From NCBI RefSeq assembly GCF_900106535.1, contig NZ_FNOH01000024.1, positions 1 through 56,662 on the forward strand: DNA of 56,662 nt. The letters run 5' to 3'. A program made the translations under genes and the position numbers. Positions within the stretch are counted from its first letter, which is position 1. Every line of letters starts with the position of its first letter. Below, piece by piece: positions 1-7,991 of this stretch. The stretch is from Myxococcus xanthus (GTDB lineage Bacteria; Myxococcota; Myxococcia; Myxococcales; Myxococcaceae). The notes beneath the pieces were generated by a model. It was given only the letters and a program-made list of their open reading frames with translations, was not told the origin of the DNA and did no database searches.

Positions 1-92
1 TCACGGAACTCCGGCGGGTATGGGGGACGTGACTTCGGCATCGTGGGACCCTTTTCGCACAGCGGGTGGAACTCCACGAAACCGGGGCAACT

Positions 93-575
93 TCAGTCCT
101 TTGGGTTCTTGCCGCCCTCGATGGACTTGGCGAAGTTGTCCTTCACGCCCTCCTTCATTGTCTTCGCGAGACCGTGCCCCGCGCTTCGGTTGTCCTTCCA
201 GGTCTGGACTCGGTCCTTGCCATCCTGGAGCTGCTGGCGGGCTGTTACCGTCGTGTCCAGCGGTTTGGGATACGTCTCCCAGTTCTCGAGACCCTTCGAA
301 TCCTGCTCCTCTTTCTTTGGGGCCGCGGGAGCTGGCTGTGTCTGGGGCTTGTCGTTCTTGGGCTCATGTCCGGGGACGTAGGGCCCCATCTGCAACCGCG
401 GGGGCGTCGTCCCGGGGCTCGTGGGCTTGAAGGAGTCCTGGGGCGGCTGTGTCGCCGCCGGGACGGGCTTCTGTGTGGCCGGCGCGCGCTTCGACTTGGG
501 CGGCTGTAGGGTCGCGGGCGAAGGCTTGACGGGAGGCGGCTTCGGCGGGTCGCGGCGGATAGGGGGCGGCGGCAT
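93..575 (-). CDS. Proline-rich hypothetical protein
   Basis: Protein of about 160 residues that I do not recognise. The first hundred residues are low-complexity Pro/Lys/Gln/Thr, starting MPPPPIRRD and running through PPKPPPVK-like stretches. The C-terminal sixty residues look folded, with charged helices around ENWETYPKPL and TARQQLQDGKDRVQTW, and the protein ends GGKNPKD. No signal peptide or membrane segment is visible. The ATG at 575 was chosen because a GAGGAA sequence lies about 8 nt upstream; a longer reading frame extends further but lacks such a site. It stands alone on the minus strand. A disordered Pro-rich linker followed by a small helical domain would suit an adaptor or a secreted effector-like protein, but no function is claimed. 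Confidence 0.6.
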   Translation of the reverse strand: MPPPPIRRDPPKPPPVKPSPATLQPPKSKRAPATQKPVPAATQPPQDSFKPTSPGTTPPRLQMGPYVPGHEPKNDKPQTQPAPAAPKKEEQDSKGLENWETYPKPLDTTVTARQQLQDGKDRVQTWKDNRSAGHGLAKTMKEGVKDNFAKSIEGGKNPKD

Positions 576-805
576 GTGGAGGTTCCTCTCTTCGCTTCGA
601 GATGGGCGTGGAAGGCGTCGCGCCATCCGCCAGCCGGCGAATGGCTGCCCATGTACTCGAGGAGAAAGAGGGGAGGCGCCTACCGGCGTCCCAAAAATCT
701 CGCCTCAGGAGGCCCTCCAGCACGAGTCGGTTGTGCGTGAGCAGTGGCGGCAGGTTCCGCCGTGCTCGTAGCCAGCACCGCGTGCGGCTCGAAGCCCCGC
801 ATGGC

Positions 806-1159
806 TCAACGGTGATGGGTGAGCAGGTTCACCAGCCTTCCGAAGGGGTCGCGCACGAAGAATCTGCGCACGCCCCAAGGCTCGTCAGCCGGTCCATACT
901 CTATCGGGATTCCCGCCTTCTTCACCCGAGTGAGGGCCGCATCGAGGTCGTCGACCTCGATGGACATGTCTGGCACTGGTGCGCCTGAGCCCCCTTGCGA
1001 CATGAAGCTGATCTGCACAGTCATCGTTTCGCTTGAGCCGTAGGTTTCAATCCACCCCATATCCATCAGGACGTCGAGCCCGAGGACGTCCCGGTAGAAT
1101 CGCTTGGCGGCGGCTGGCGTCGTCGCGCCCACATTGGTGACGATACGTAGGACCTTCAC
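806..1159 (-). CDS. VOC family (glyoxalase/bleomycin-resistance fold) protein
   Basis: 117-residue single-domain vicinal-oxygen-chelate protein. The family hallmarks are visible: an N-terminal beta strand MKVLRIVTNV-type start, AKRFYRDVLGLDV, the central VDDLDAALTRVKKAGI segment and the C-terminal FFVRDPFGRLVNLLTH. Such proteins bind a metal and act as lyases, dioxygenases or antibiotic-binding proteins; the substrate cannot be told here. The GTG start at 1159 is set by a GTGA overlap with the stop of the upstream small gene and by a GGAGAG site just before it. It is the last gene of an operon led by an AraC-type regulator, so it is probably expressed under that regulator. Confidence 0.85.
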   Translation of the reverse strand: MKVLRIVTNVGATTPAAAKRFYRDVLGLDVLMDMGWIETYGSSETMTVQISFMSQGGSGAPVPDMSIEVDDLDAALTRVKKAGIPIEYGPADEPWGVRRFFVRDPFGRLVNLLTHHR

Positions 1160-1350
1160 GACTGCCTCTCCTTGTCGTGCTTCGATGGGGCCATCTGCTT
1201 GCGAAGCGCTTCTTCCGTGAGCGCTTCCGTCTGCCCGCCGAGAAGCCACATGTGACTGAACAGGTCGCGCACGCGACCCTCGAGCTTGCCGTACGGTCGG
1301 TCCTCAAGGGGAAGCGGTTGGACTTCGGTCAGGGTTTCGTTTGGGGACAT
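1156..1350 (-). CDS. Small conserved-looking protein in AraC-VOC operon
   Basis: 64-residue soluble protein (MSPNETLTEV...KHDKERQS), rich in Glu, Leu and Arg with a probable amphipathic helix around GKLEGRVRDLFSHMWLLGG. I do not recognise a family. It overlaps the end of the upstream AraC-type gene by 22 nt and its TGA overlaps the GTG of the downstream VOC gene, so the three are almost certainly co-transcribed and translationally coupled. That tight packing is the main evidence that it is real; its own ribosome binding site is weak, as expected for a coupled gene. Confidence 0.6.
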   Translation of the reverse strand: MSPNETLTEVQPLPLEDRPYGKLEGRVRDLFSHMWLLGGQTEALTEEALRKQMAPSKHDKERQS

Positions 1351-2198
1351 TGGCGCAATGTGCCCCGGGGCGGCCCGCCTCGTATTGAAGGAAATTGCCG
1401 CTCGTCGAGAGGTACGTGGTTGCGAGCCTCCTCCGACCGAGGGCGATACGCGGCGGGAGTGGCTCCCGAGAATGCCCTGAACTCGCGGACCAGATGTGCC
1501 TGGTCCGAAAACCCGTGCTCACCGGCCAAGGTGGTCCAGGTCATCTCCCCCCCGGCCGATTCGAGCACGCGCTGGAACCTGGCGATGCGCGCGAAGAGCT
1601 TGGGCTTGATGCCGACATGTACTTGAAACCGCTCAATGAGCCGGCGCGGCGAAAGGCCGAGTCGAACTCCTACGGCACGGACGCTCGCGCCGCCCATCAA
1701 CAGCGAGCACGCGACCGCCACTGCTTCGTCGCGAGGCTTGGACGAGCGTGCCCGTGCGAGCAGCGCCGCCTCGAGCACGTCGAGCCGGGCCGCGGGAGTG
1801 GAGGCTTGCAGCAGGCGCTCACGAAGGATGGTGCCGTCACGCCCCCAGATTTCGTAGAGGTCGACGACCTTCCCGGTAAGTTCCGAGGCCGGCATGCCCA
1901 GAAACGGCGACGCACTCGCGGGGGCGAAGCTCACCCCGCAGATGGAGCGCTGGCAGGCAGTGTCGACGACTCTCGGTGCGGTGTAGGCGCCCTGAATCGC
2001 TACACCACGAGTCTTGTGTGCAAGGCGGCCGTCGAGCCTGTAGTCCCGGAACGTGTCCTCATGCAGATTGACCAGGAGCTGCATACGGCCAGACGGCAGC
2101 ATGCGCTCGAAGCCGTGGGCGAGCTGCCCGTCGTATGTCCAGAGGGATTCCACGAGAGGAGCCAGAGTGGGGCTCCGAGGCTGGCGCGCGAGAATCAT
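1329..2198 (-). CDS. AraC family transcriptional regulator
   Basis: 289-residue regulator. The N-terminal part (about residues 1-150; LARQPRSPTLAPLVESLWTY, FERMLPSGRMQLLVNL) is the DUF6597-like sensor domain common in one class of AraC proteins. The C-terminal hundred residues hold the paired helix-turn-helix: SVRAVGVRLGLSPRRLIERF, then the family signature GIKPKLFARIARFQRVL and the second HTH TTLAGEHGFSDQAHLVREF followed by FSGATPAAYR. The ATG at 2198 was preferred over a longer upstream frame because the sensor domain begins there. It is the first gene of the AraC/small protein/VOC operon and is likely its local activator. Confidence 0.88.
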   Translation of the reverse strand: MILARQPRSPTLAPLVESLWTYDGQLAHGFERMLPSGRMQLLVNLHEDTFRDYRLDGRLAHKTRGVAIQGAYTAPRVVDTACQRSICGVSFAPASASPFLGMPASELTGKVVDLYEIWGRDGTILRERLLQASTPAARLDVLEAALLARARSSKPRDEAVAVACSLLMGGASVRAVGVRLGLSPRRLIERFQVHVGIKPKLFARIARFQRVLESAGGEMTWTTLAGEHGFSDQAHLVREFRAFSGATPAAYRPRSEEARNHVPLDERQFPSIRGGPPRGTLRQCPQTKP

Positions 2199-2546
2199 GG
2201 CAGCGCGACGGTAACAGAGCCGGGATGCACCACTGCGACGGATACGGAGTCCTCCTGCTGCTGAGCCAGCCCCGATTTCGTGGCGCTCCCGCTCTTTATG
2301 TGAAGGGGGAGGTTCAGGCGGCCAGCAGCACGCGGCGACGCAGCAAGTTTCAGCCCCGACACGCTGCTGCGGGGCACCTCTGCGTCGGAGAGCTTCCGCA
2401 GCTTCTCCTCGGCCCATCAACGGCGCCGCCGTCCCGGGGGGCTGAAACAATGTTGGTCGATTTCACGCAACGGTGTCGCACGGCCTGTCTCTTCCAGTCA
2501 GCAGGGGGGGGCATGGGGGCTCCCTGAGGACTCCTGGGAGGACGAC
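2199..2546. other. Intergenic region, no gene recognised
   Basis: Divergent space between the AraC-type operon and the lipoprotein that starts at 2547. I see no convincing coding frame, only a good GGGAGG ribosome binding site at its right end. Confidence 0.5.
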
Positions 2547-3140
2547 ATGAAGGCGGCGACACGGTACCTGGTGCTTCTGTCCATGCTGGTGGTGGGTTGC
2601 GGCGACTCAAGCGAAGGGGAGGGGGACGAAGACGGAAGCGGAGGCGGCTCGGACTCCGCGCTCAAGTGTGACACCGTGAGTTGGTGCAGCACGTGGGATG
2701 CGGACGGCGCGGAGGTGACGGATGCTCCCCCGCTGAACGGGGGGAAGCTGAGCGACGGCCTCTATCGCAGGGAGAGCGGTTCCAGCTATCCGTTTGCCAT
2801 GCTCATCAAGGGGAAGTCCGTCCTCCTGATTGAGGCGGACTTGAGGAACGATTTGGGGACTTGGAAGGTGGAGAACAACCGTCTGGTCATGACCATCACG
2901 AGCCGCTGCTCAAACACTGAGAAGGAAACCTCGAACGAATCCTGGACCTGGGAGCACGCCTTCGCGGTCAAGAACGGCGTTCTCTATACGAAGGATTTGA
3001 CCTGGGAGAGGCCCGTCGTCGCTTGGCGCAAGGTAGAGTCGCTGTGTGAGGAGTCCGCCTCGTTCAAGTGCATGGTGAGCAACTGCGCCTGTGAGTTCAA
3101 GACGAACACGTCCCTCCTGGGGCAGACGAGTTGCTTCTGA
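2547..3140 (+). CDS. Cys-rich lipoprotein
   Basis: 197-residue lipoprotein. Residues 1-18 form a type II signal peptide (MKAATRYLVLLSMLVVG, then Cys18), followed by a Gly/Glu/Asp-rich linker (EGEGDEDGSGGGSDS) typical of myxobacterial surface lipoproteins. The mature domain contains about nine cysteines, including a C-terminal cluster (CMVSNCACEF...TSCF) suggesting disulfides outside the cytoplasm. Central strands (FAMLIKGKSVLLIEADL, LVMTITSRC) suggest a small beta fold. No known domain is recognised. The ATG is preceded by CTGGGAGG at good spacing. A terminator-like hairpin follows at 3172-3195. Confidence 0.8.
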   Translation: MKAATRYLVLLSMLVVGCGDSSEGEGDEDGSGGGSDSALKCDTVSWCSTWDADGAEVTDAPPLNGGKLSDGLYRRESGSSYPFAMLIKGKSVLLIEADLRNDLGTWKVENNRLVMTITSRCSNTEKETSNESWTWEHAFAVKNGVLYTKDLTWERPVVAWRKVESLCEESASFKCMVSNCACEFKTNTSLLGQTSCF

Positions 3141-3171
3141 GCGCGGACATCACGGGCCTGGAGTGAGGGTA

Positions 3172-3195
3172 GAGCCCCCCATCACGGAGGGGCTC
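3172..3195 (+). terminator. Putative hairpin terminator
   Basis: Perfect 7-bp inverted repeat GAGCCCC / GGGGCTC with a 10-nt loop, 31 nt after the lipoprotein stop and between two convergent genes. No T-run follows, so it may be Rho-assisted or act as an RNA-stabilising hairpin. Confidence 0.4.
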
Positions 3196-3273
3196 CGCCA
3201 TGGGGCCTCCTGAAGCACGTGGTCCGCTGTCGTGAGGTTCAGTTCCCTGGCGCCCGCCGTGAGGGGGTGGGTA

Positions 3274-4851
3274 TCACCGGCGGGCCCTTGGGGCTTGGAG
3301 CGACTCCGCCATCGTCTTGCGGTTGGGCGCGTCGCTGTCCAGGCGGATGAAGCCCGATGACCGCGCGTCCCACTCACTCGCATGGACGCGCTGCTGAAGG
3401 TGGCCTCGTGGCACCCATGACGCAGCGGGCTTCGAAGTCGCCGCCTCGGTCGCATGCTCGAGTGCCTGCGCGCGAACCGCCGCGGAGGGAACGCTCATCC
3501 CCATCCACGTGAAGAGGCGCTCCATGACGAGGGCCCGCTCGGGCTCGGCAAGGCCGCCGATGCTCGCACCGTGGTTGCCCTCCGGAGCGAAGTAGCGGAA
3601 CGCGTCGTTGTCCTCGCGCACGGAAAATGCCGTGGCGGAATACGGGTCGTTCTCCCCGTAGATGAAGAGCATCCGCTTGCCGTGGTTGCGGACCCAGTGC
3701 TCCACCCGAAGCATGGCCCTCATGTCGAACGGCTCCGTCACAGGGAAGCTCACGTACACGTCGGGCGTGTTCTCCCCTGGGTAGCGCAGAAGCCCTCGCA
3801 GGTGATTCGCGGGGTAGCGCGACCAGCCCAACTGCGTCGCGGCTTGGTAGTAGGCGTACTCGAAGGGGGCGATGAAGCGGTCCGAGTAGGTGAAGGCAAC
3901 GCCGACGACATCGTCCAGGAAGGCGAATGTCTCCGCCGCCGGCGCGCCGGCGGCGGGAATGCTCGCGCAAGCGGACGCGGTGCCGTACTGCCAGAAGTAG
4001 AAGGATGCCTCGACGGCGGAGAACTCCAGCGCGCGGTCCGGACCGCCCACGACGGTGAAGCCGGTGTTCCACTTCGTACCTAGCGCATCCACGAAGGGCA
4101 GCAGCTCCCCGCGGCGTAGCAGCACGTCCTGCTGGAAGGCCTCCAGCTTCGTGCGGCAGTCCGCATCCCCCAGCTCCGCGAGGAAGTGGACGTAGCGCAC
4201 GTCGCGCAGCCCATGGTTGCTGGGCGCGACATACGGCAGGGTGGCGTCCACGTCATCCGGGTAGAAATAGCGGTGATACACGGCCGTCACGCCGCCCTTG
4301 CTGCCTCCGGTGGAGAGCCAGCGCGCGGGGTACAGGGGTTTGAAGGCCTGGACGGCGCGGTGGCTGTCGCTCGCGGCCTGGTAGATGGTGAGCAGCCGCG
4401 TATCCCGGGATGCCGGCACGGATGTCCCCATGAAGCGGTGCTCCACGGAGAGCTGGTTGGCACCGAGCAAGGCGGTGGGCTCGGCCTGCCAGGGCCTGGG
4501 CGCCAGCATGTAGCCCTCGGTGGAGAGCACCATGGGCGCGTCCACCGAGCGGTGAAGGAGCGTCATCCGGAGCTGGAAGCGCTCCCCTTGAGGACGCTCG
4601 TGGTCTGCGGGCTGTTCGAGCTGAAGCAAGAAGAAGCGTGTGCCCGGAAAGGGCGAGGGCTGCTCGAGGACAACGCTGAGCCCGGGAATGGATTGGAGCC
4701 GGGCGAGGATGTCCTCTGGCTCCGCCGCGGTCTCGAGCGCGGCCGCAGGCTGCTCCGATGAGGCTGGCTCCGCGAGGGATGTGTCCCCGCACGCCAGCAG
4801 CACCATGGCCAGCAGCAAGGCGGGCCTGTGAGTCTTCGTCATGGGATACAC
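3274..4851 (-). CDS. Secreted S37-type (PS-10-like) tripeptidyl aminopeptidase lipoprotein
   Basis: 525-residue exported serine peptidase. The N-terminus carries a lipoprotein signal (ALLLAMVLLAC, Cys about residue 21). The body matches the S37/PS-10 family of alpha/beta-hydrolase peptidases known from Streptomyces: a nucleophile elbow in STGGSKGGVTAVYHRYFYPDDVD (GxSxG serine near residue 185), a late acid-containing strand FIYGENDPYSA and a histidine in FAPEGNHGASI as probable Asp and His of the triad. The family removes tripeptides from free N-termini. The GTG at 4851 has AAGG upstream; an ATG three codons in is the alternative. The last 60 residues (from about EHATEAATS) lie over a copy of a dispersed repeat and look unlike the rest, so the C-terminus may be an acquired tail. 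Confidence 0.82.
   Translation of the reverse strand: MYPMTKTHRPALLLAMVLLACGDTSLAEPASSEQPAAALETAAEPEDILARLQSIPGLSVVLEQPSPFPGTRFFLLQLEQPADHERPQGERFQLRMTLLHRSVDAPMVLSTEGYMLAPRPWQAEPTALLGANQLSVEHRFMGTSVPASRDTRLLTIYQAASDSHRAVQAFKPLYPARWLSTGGSKGGVTAVYHRYFYPDDVDATLPYVAPSNHGLRDVRYVHFLAELGDADCRTKLEAFQQDVLLRRGELLPFVDALGTKWNTGFTVVGGPDRALEFSAVEASFYFWQYGTASACASIPAAGAPAAETFAFLDDVVGVAFTYSDRFIAPFEYAYYQAATQLGWSRYPANHLRGLLRYPGENTPDVYVSFPVTEPFDMRAMLRVEHWVRNHGKRMLFIYGENDPYSATAFSVREDNDAFRYFAPEGNHGASIGGLAEPERALVMERLFTWMGMSVPSAAVRAQALEHATEAATSKPAASWVPRGHLQQRVHASEWDARSSGFIRLDSDAPNRKTMAESLQAPRARR
3371..3435 (+). repeat. Dispersed repeat, divergent copy e
   Basis: Partial copy of the dispersed repeat found at 7856, 11745, 42017 and 42666. 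It shares the CACTCGCAT-GACGC start and the CACCCATGACGCAGCG core but lacks the GGGTAGGCAC tail. It lies inside the 3' end of the peptidase reading frame. Confidence 0.4.
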
Positions 4852-5381
4852 CAGGGGCCTTCGAGGTGCCGCTCAAACGCATGCCGTGCACCGCCATATC
4901 GGGCATGCCGGACACCAGCGGCGGAGTCCCGAGCACGAATCCCTCCGCGCCTCCAGCCCGGGAAGGTGGCGTCAACGAAGCATCAGTAGTTCCACGCGGT
5001 GCAGTCGGTCGTCGTGCGCGTGACGAACTCGGCCAGCGCGCGCATGTTCCTGACGAACGCGCTCGTATCGAGATGCCTCAACGGTGAACCTCGCCGGAAG
5101 ACAGCACGTTATTGGCAACACCCCCGACTGGAGAGGGAGCCCACGCCCCAGTGGAAGCGCATGCGTGGAGACGCCTTCGCCGAGAAAGCTGGGATATGAC
5201 GCAGCGTCCGAAAATCTCCAACGCAAGGCGTCAGGGACGGGCACCTATTGCATTGTCAGAAAAAGGTCGCTCCAGGAGCCACCAAGACTTCGGATGCATT
5301 GGCAAGAATCAAATCCTGTCGTAGACTTGTATAGCCGGATTAGCCGGCTCGATGAATGCGCCCCCTAATTGGAGTACACCC
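4852..5381. other. Intergenic region with a possible gene-end remnant
   Basis: No complete gene. On the minus strand 4983-5090 an open stretch ends AEFVTRTTTDCTAWNY and a stop, which resembles the C-terminus of a real secreted protein, but nothing upstream of it stays open. A short sequence near 5197 (GACGCAGCGTCCGAAA) weakly resembles the dispersed repeat. Otherwise nothing is recognised. Confidence 0.3.
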
Positions 5382-5738
5382 ATGCGTTTGATTGCATCCA
5401 TGCTCGCTGCGACTGCCCTTCTCGTTGGCTGTGGAGGGGAGGAGCAAGCTCCGGAGACCCTGCAGGAGGTGCCAGTGGCGCCCGCGCAGCAGAAGGATGG
5501 CGAGGGCTCGGTGACCGCGATGGCGGGCCCGTACTACTACGCGTGGTCGTCGGACAACGGGAAGCGGCTCGAGATCTGTGCCAACGACCTGACGGTGCAC
5601 CGCTCCAACGGCTCGACCTGTACGCTGACTCGCGGGCAGACCTTCACCGTGTATAGCGGTGGCAGCGAGTGGGTTTCCGGCCACGCCTGGGGCAACTGCA
5701 ACCTGGACGGCCAGGTGCAGAACGGCTGGTTCTGCTGA
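5382..5738 (+). CDS. Small lipoprotein
   Basis: 118-residue lipoprotein with a clear signal peptide (MRLIASMLAATALLVG, Cys17) and the GGEEQAP linker usual after lipidated cysteines. The mature domain of about 65 residues (from GPYYYAWSSDNGKRL to the C-terminal NGWFC) has four cysteines and alternating hydrophobic/hydrophilic strands, suggesting a small disulfide-stabilised SH3-like beta barrel (inference). A GGAG site 7 nt before the ATG at 5382 sets the start. Function unknown. Confidence 0.78.
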   Translation: MRLIASMLAATALLVGCGGEEQAPETLQEVPVAPAQQKDGEGSVTAMAGPYYYAWSSDNGKRLEICANDLTVHRSNGSTCTLTRGQTFTVYSGGSEWVSGHAWGNCNLDGQVQNGWFC

Positions 5739-5762
5739 GACCGGTCGTCCCGGGGCCCGCGT

Positions 5763-6310
5763 GTGGCGCTTCGCCTTGCGCGGGCCTCGGTCCTTATCAG
5801 GATCCACGCGCACGACGGCGGCCTTCACCCTGTGTCCCGAGGAGTCGCGCGCACGCGCTCGGAGGTGCTCAGCGAGGAGCTGGATTTCGATTGCGCGGAG
5901 CGCGAAGCGGCCTGTCGCTTCAAGGCGCGCTACCGGCTGCGCAACGGAACATCCGAGGCGGAGGTCATCGATGCCGCCTTCCTGGGGCTCCGTAGGCGCG
6001 AGGTGTGCGTATGAGAGGTGGGCAGCAGCCCGGACGCATCCGCGCGCACACTGCCGGTGGCCGCGGACAGGCGGCTTCGGCACGAGGGCTCGCATGCGGT
6101 GGCGGAGCGGCGTCTCACGGCGGCGACCGCGCCCGAATGCCTCAACGTCACGCTGACGAATCGCAAGCCGTGGTGGGCTCCGGGCGGTGTGCAGCTGGGC
6201 CTGGGCGCGCGGCTGCGCCGCGGAGCCGTTCAGGTTTCGATGAAGCCGACCCTTGCCCCTCCCGAGCACGCAGGTTCCTTGGCCTGGTTGACCGACAGGG
6301 CGGCCCATGA
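5763..6310 (+). pseudogene. Decayed myxobacterial gene with in-frame stop
   Basis: One frame contains protein-like sequence broken by a TGA at 6012-6014. The upstream part has HPVSRGVARTRSEVLSEELD followed by FDCAEREAACRFKARYRLRN and AEVIDAAFLGLRRREVCV; the downstream part has LTNRKPWWAPGGVQLGLGAR. The Cys-containing CRFKARY segment and the WWAPGGVQLGLGARL segment look conserved, as in secreted or surface proteins of myxobacteria, although I cannot name the family. No good start or signal peptide is present. I read this as the remains of a longer gene. Confidence 0.4.
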
Positions 6311-6431
6311 CACTCGGGAGTGCGCCGGCACGGAAGGCGTCGTGAGCCTCTGCGCGGCTGGCGATATCTGCGGCGCGCTCGGTCAATGTCGCCAGCCACG
6401 CCCAGCAGCGTGGTTCCCGTTCACCACGTCT

Positions 6432-7313
6432 TCAAGCACGAACCGCAGCTTCTGCACGCTGGGTGCAAAGGTCGGACAGCTCGTCGCGCAGGGTACGGCC
6501 GACGGCGCCGAGATTCGAACGGGCGTAGAGGGCAAGCTCGAGCCCGTCTACGACAGGAAATCCATCCTTTTCGCCCAGCACGCGATGGCCGGCCTGCACG
6601 CTACTCGCAGGCAACAGACTGACGCCGAGCCCAGCGCTCACCGCTGCACAGAGGCTTGCGAGGCTGGCACTCGAGTAGCCAATCCGCCACGCACGCCCGC
6701 GGCTCTCCAACGCGTGGATCATGTCCTGCCGATAGAGCGCCCCCACGGGGAACGCCACGAGCGGCAGAGCATCCGTGCCACCCTCGTACCTCGCCGTCAC
6801 CGGCTGCGTCGCGCTGTCGATCCAGCACAGGGATTCCGCCCAGCGCGCATGGGAATCGCTGTCGGCGCCCCACTGCTTGACCAGCAACAGATCGAGCTCG
6901 CCGTTGCGGTAGAGGCGCAAGAGGTGGTGGCTCAACCCACACTCGACCTCCAGACGCAGGCGCGGTCGCTCGGCTGCGAAGCGCGTAAGCAGCGGCATCA
7001 GCGCTTCGCCCCCGAGATCCTCGGGCACACCTAATCGCAACACACCGCCGCTGCCGCCGGGGTTCAACTCAACGGTCGCCTCCTCGGCTAGGCGAAGGAT
7101 CCGCTGCGCATAGCCAAGCAGGCGCTCCCCCTCTTCTGTGGGCACTACATGACGCTGGCTGCGGTTCAGCAGTCGGCAACCCAGGCTCTGCTCAAGGCGA
7201 ATGAGCTGCTGGCTGACGGTCGATTGGGTCAGGTGCAGGCGCTCGCCGGCCCGGGTGAAATTTCCCGTTTCGACGACCGCGACGAAGCTTCGCAGCAAGA
7301 AGAGATCGAGCAT
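6432..7313 (-). CDS. LysR family transcriptional regulator
   Basis: 293-residue LysR protein. The N-terminal winged HTH is intact (LLRSFVAVVETGNFTRAGER, LHLTQSTVSQQLIRLEQSLG) with the standard LLNRSQRHVVPTEEGERLL wing. A type 2 periplasmic-binding-like effector domain follows from about residue 90 (GGVLRLGVPEDLGGEALMPL), with LDLLLVKQ and the AGLGVSLLPASSV strand. The closest neighbour downstream on its strand is a remnant, and the divergent gene at 7435 is broken, so no obvious target remains. The effector is unknown. Confidence 0.9.
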   Translation of the reverse strand: MLDLFLLRSFVAVVETGNFTRAGERLHLTQSTVSQQLIRLEQSLGCRLLNRSQRHVVPTEEGERLLGYAQRILRLAEEATVELNPGGSGGVLRLGVPEDLGGEALMPLLTRFAAERPRLRLEVECGLSHHLLRLYRNGELDLLLVKQWGADSDSHARWAESLCWIDSATQPVTARYEGGTDALPLVAFPVGALYRQDMIHALESRGRAWRIGYSSASLASLCAAVSAGLGVSLLPASSVQAGHRVLGEKDGFPVVDGLELALYARSNLGAVGRTLRDELSDLCTQRAEAAVRA

Positions 7314-7434
7314 GCGGGTGTCTCCACGATGGGCTCTCGGTCAAACTATTCAGAACTCCACTATGAGTCACTCTAGTATTTCGTTCTCGTATGAAATGGC
7401 AGGGGATTAGTGCACGTCGTCAGGAGGTGAAGTC

Positions 7435-7717
7435 GTGTCCCTGGCGAACATCTGGAGGGTGATGCTCACGACGCTGTTCACGATGGCCTGCGCAGCTTCT
7501 GCGGGAGCGGGGAATGGCGGCTTTCCATCGCCGCCCGAGGCGCACTTGCAGGCCGCGAGGGTTTCCCTCCACCGGCAGCCGGGTGGCCGATGTCGACATC
7601 GACAAGCAGGGCTTGAGCCGGGTCGTGGGGTACTTCTCGGGAGCCACGGACTTTGGCGATGGGCCGGTGACTCCCGTGCCCCCATCGACCGGGTTCGTGC
7701 TGGGACTTGCGCGCTGA
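7435..7717 (+). pseudogene. Frameshifted propeller-type secreted protein fragment
   Basis: The first frame starts with a signal-like segment (MSLANIWRVMLTTLFTMACA, then ASAGAGNGGF). From about 7575 the protein-like sequence continues in another frame as VADVDIDKQGLSRVVGYFSG and ATDFGDGPVTPVPPSTGFVL. The second part matches one blade of the myxobacterial beta-propeller proteins in which a 'G.v.vtG.f.G..DFG.gp' unit recurs. A start, most of the repeats and one frame are missing, so this is a degraded internally deleted copy. Confidence 0.45.
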
Positions 7718-7855
7718 GGTGAGGAGTTCGTCAGGGATCGTGCGCGAGCGACGGAAGTGAGTGTCTCCCGCGCCATGGGGACGAGCAGGCTCGCCGCGCC
7801 TCCTCGAAGAACTTCCTCGACGCCACGTGGGGAGGTGCCGGTCGCGTCGGGATGT

Positions 7856-7932
7856 CGCTCACTCGCATTGACGCACGACTTGATGCGTTCGTGACGCACC
7901 CAGGACGCAGCGACCGAATTTTGGGTAGGCAC
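7856..7932 (+). repeat. Dispersed repeat, copy a
   Basis: Full copy of a ~77-bp repeat: CGCTCACTCGCATTGACGC at the left, GACGCACCCAGGACGCAGCG in the middle, then ACCGAATTTTGGGTAGGCAC at the right. Other copies are at 11745, 42017 and, inverted, 42666. It ends 60 nt before the TetR start codon, just upstream of that promoter. Confidence 0.7.
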
Positions 7933-7955
7933 AGGAGCGTGCGCGGGCCCGAGGT

Positions 7956-7991
7956 TTGCCTTGCGCCTTGAGTGAGACTAAAGTGTCTCAC
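7956..7991 (+). promoter_or_regulatory. TetR promoter with embedded operator
   Basis: A -35 like TTGCCT (7956-7961), a 17-nt spacer and a -10 like TAAAGT (7979-7984) precede the TetR gene. The -10 is exactly the 6-nt spacer of a perfect inverted repeat, GTGAGAC (7972-7978) and GTCTCAC (7985-7991). The right arm touches the ATG at 7992, so the mRNA is probably leaderless or nearly so. This geometry implies repression by the adjacent TetR protein. Confidence 0.65.

Noticed and set aside
680..725. CCCAAAAATCTCGCC resembling the tail of the dispersed repeat
   Set aside because: Only the A-run region matches; the GACGCAGCG core is absent.
5150..5215. Possible sixth copy of the dispersed repeat
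   Set aside because: Only GACGCAGCG and CCGAA match; spacing and flanks are too different to claim it.
6012..6014. In-frame TGA in the remnant at 5763-6310 as a second selenocysteine codon
   Set aside because: No Cys-containing redox motif at that place, no clear hairpin after it and no intact start, so simple decay is more likely.
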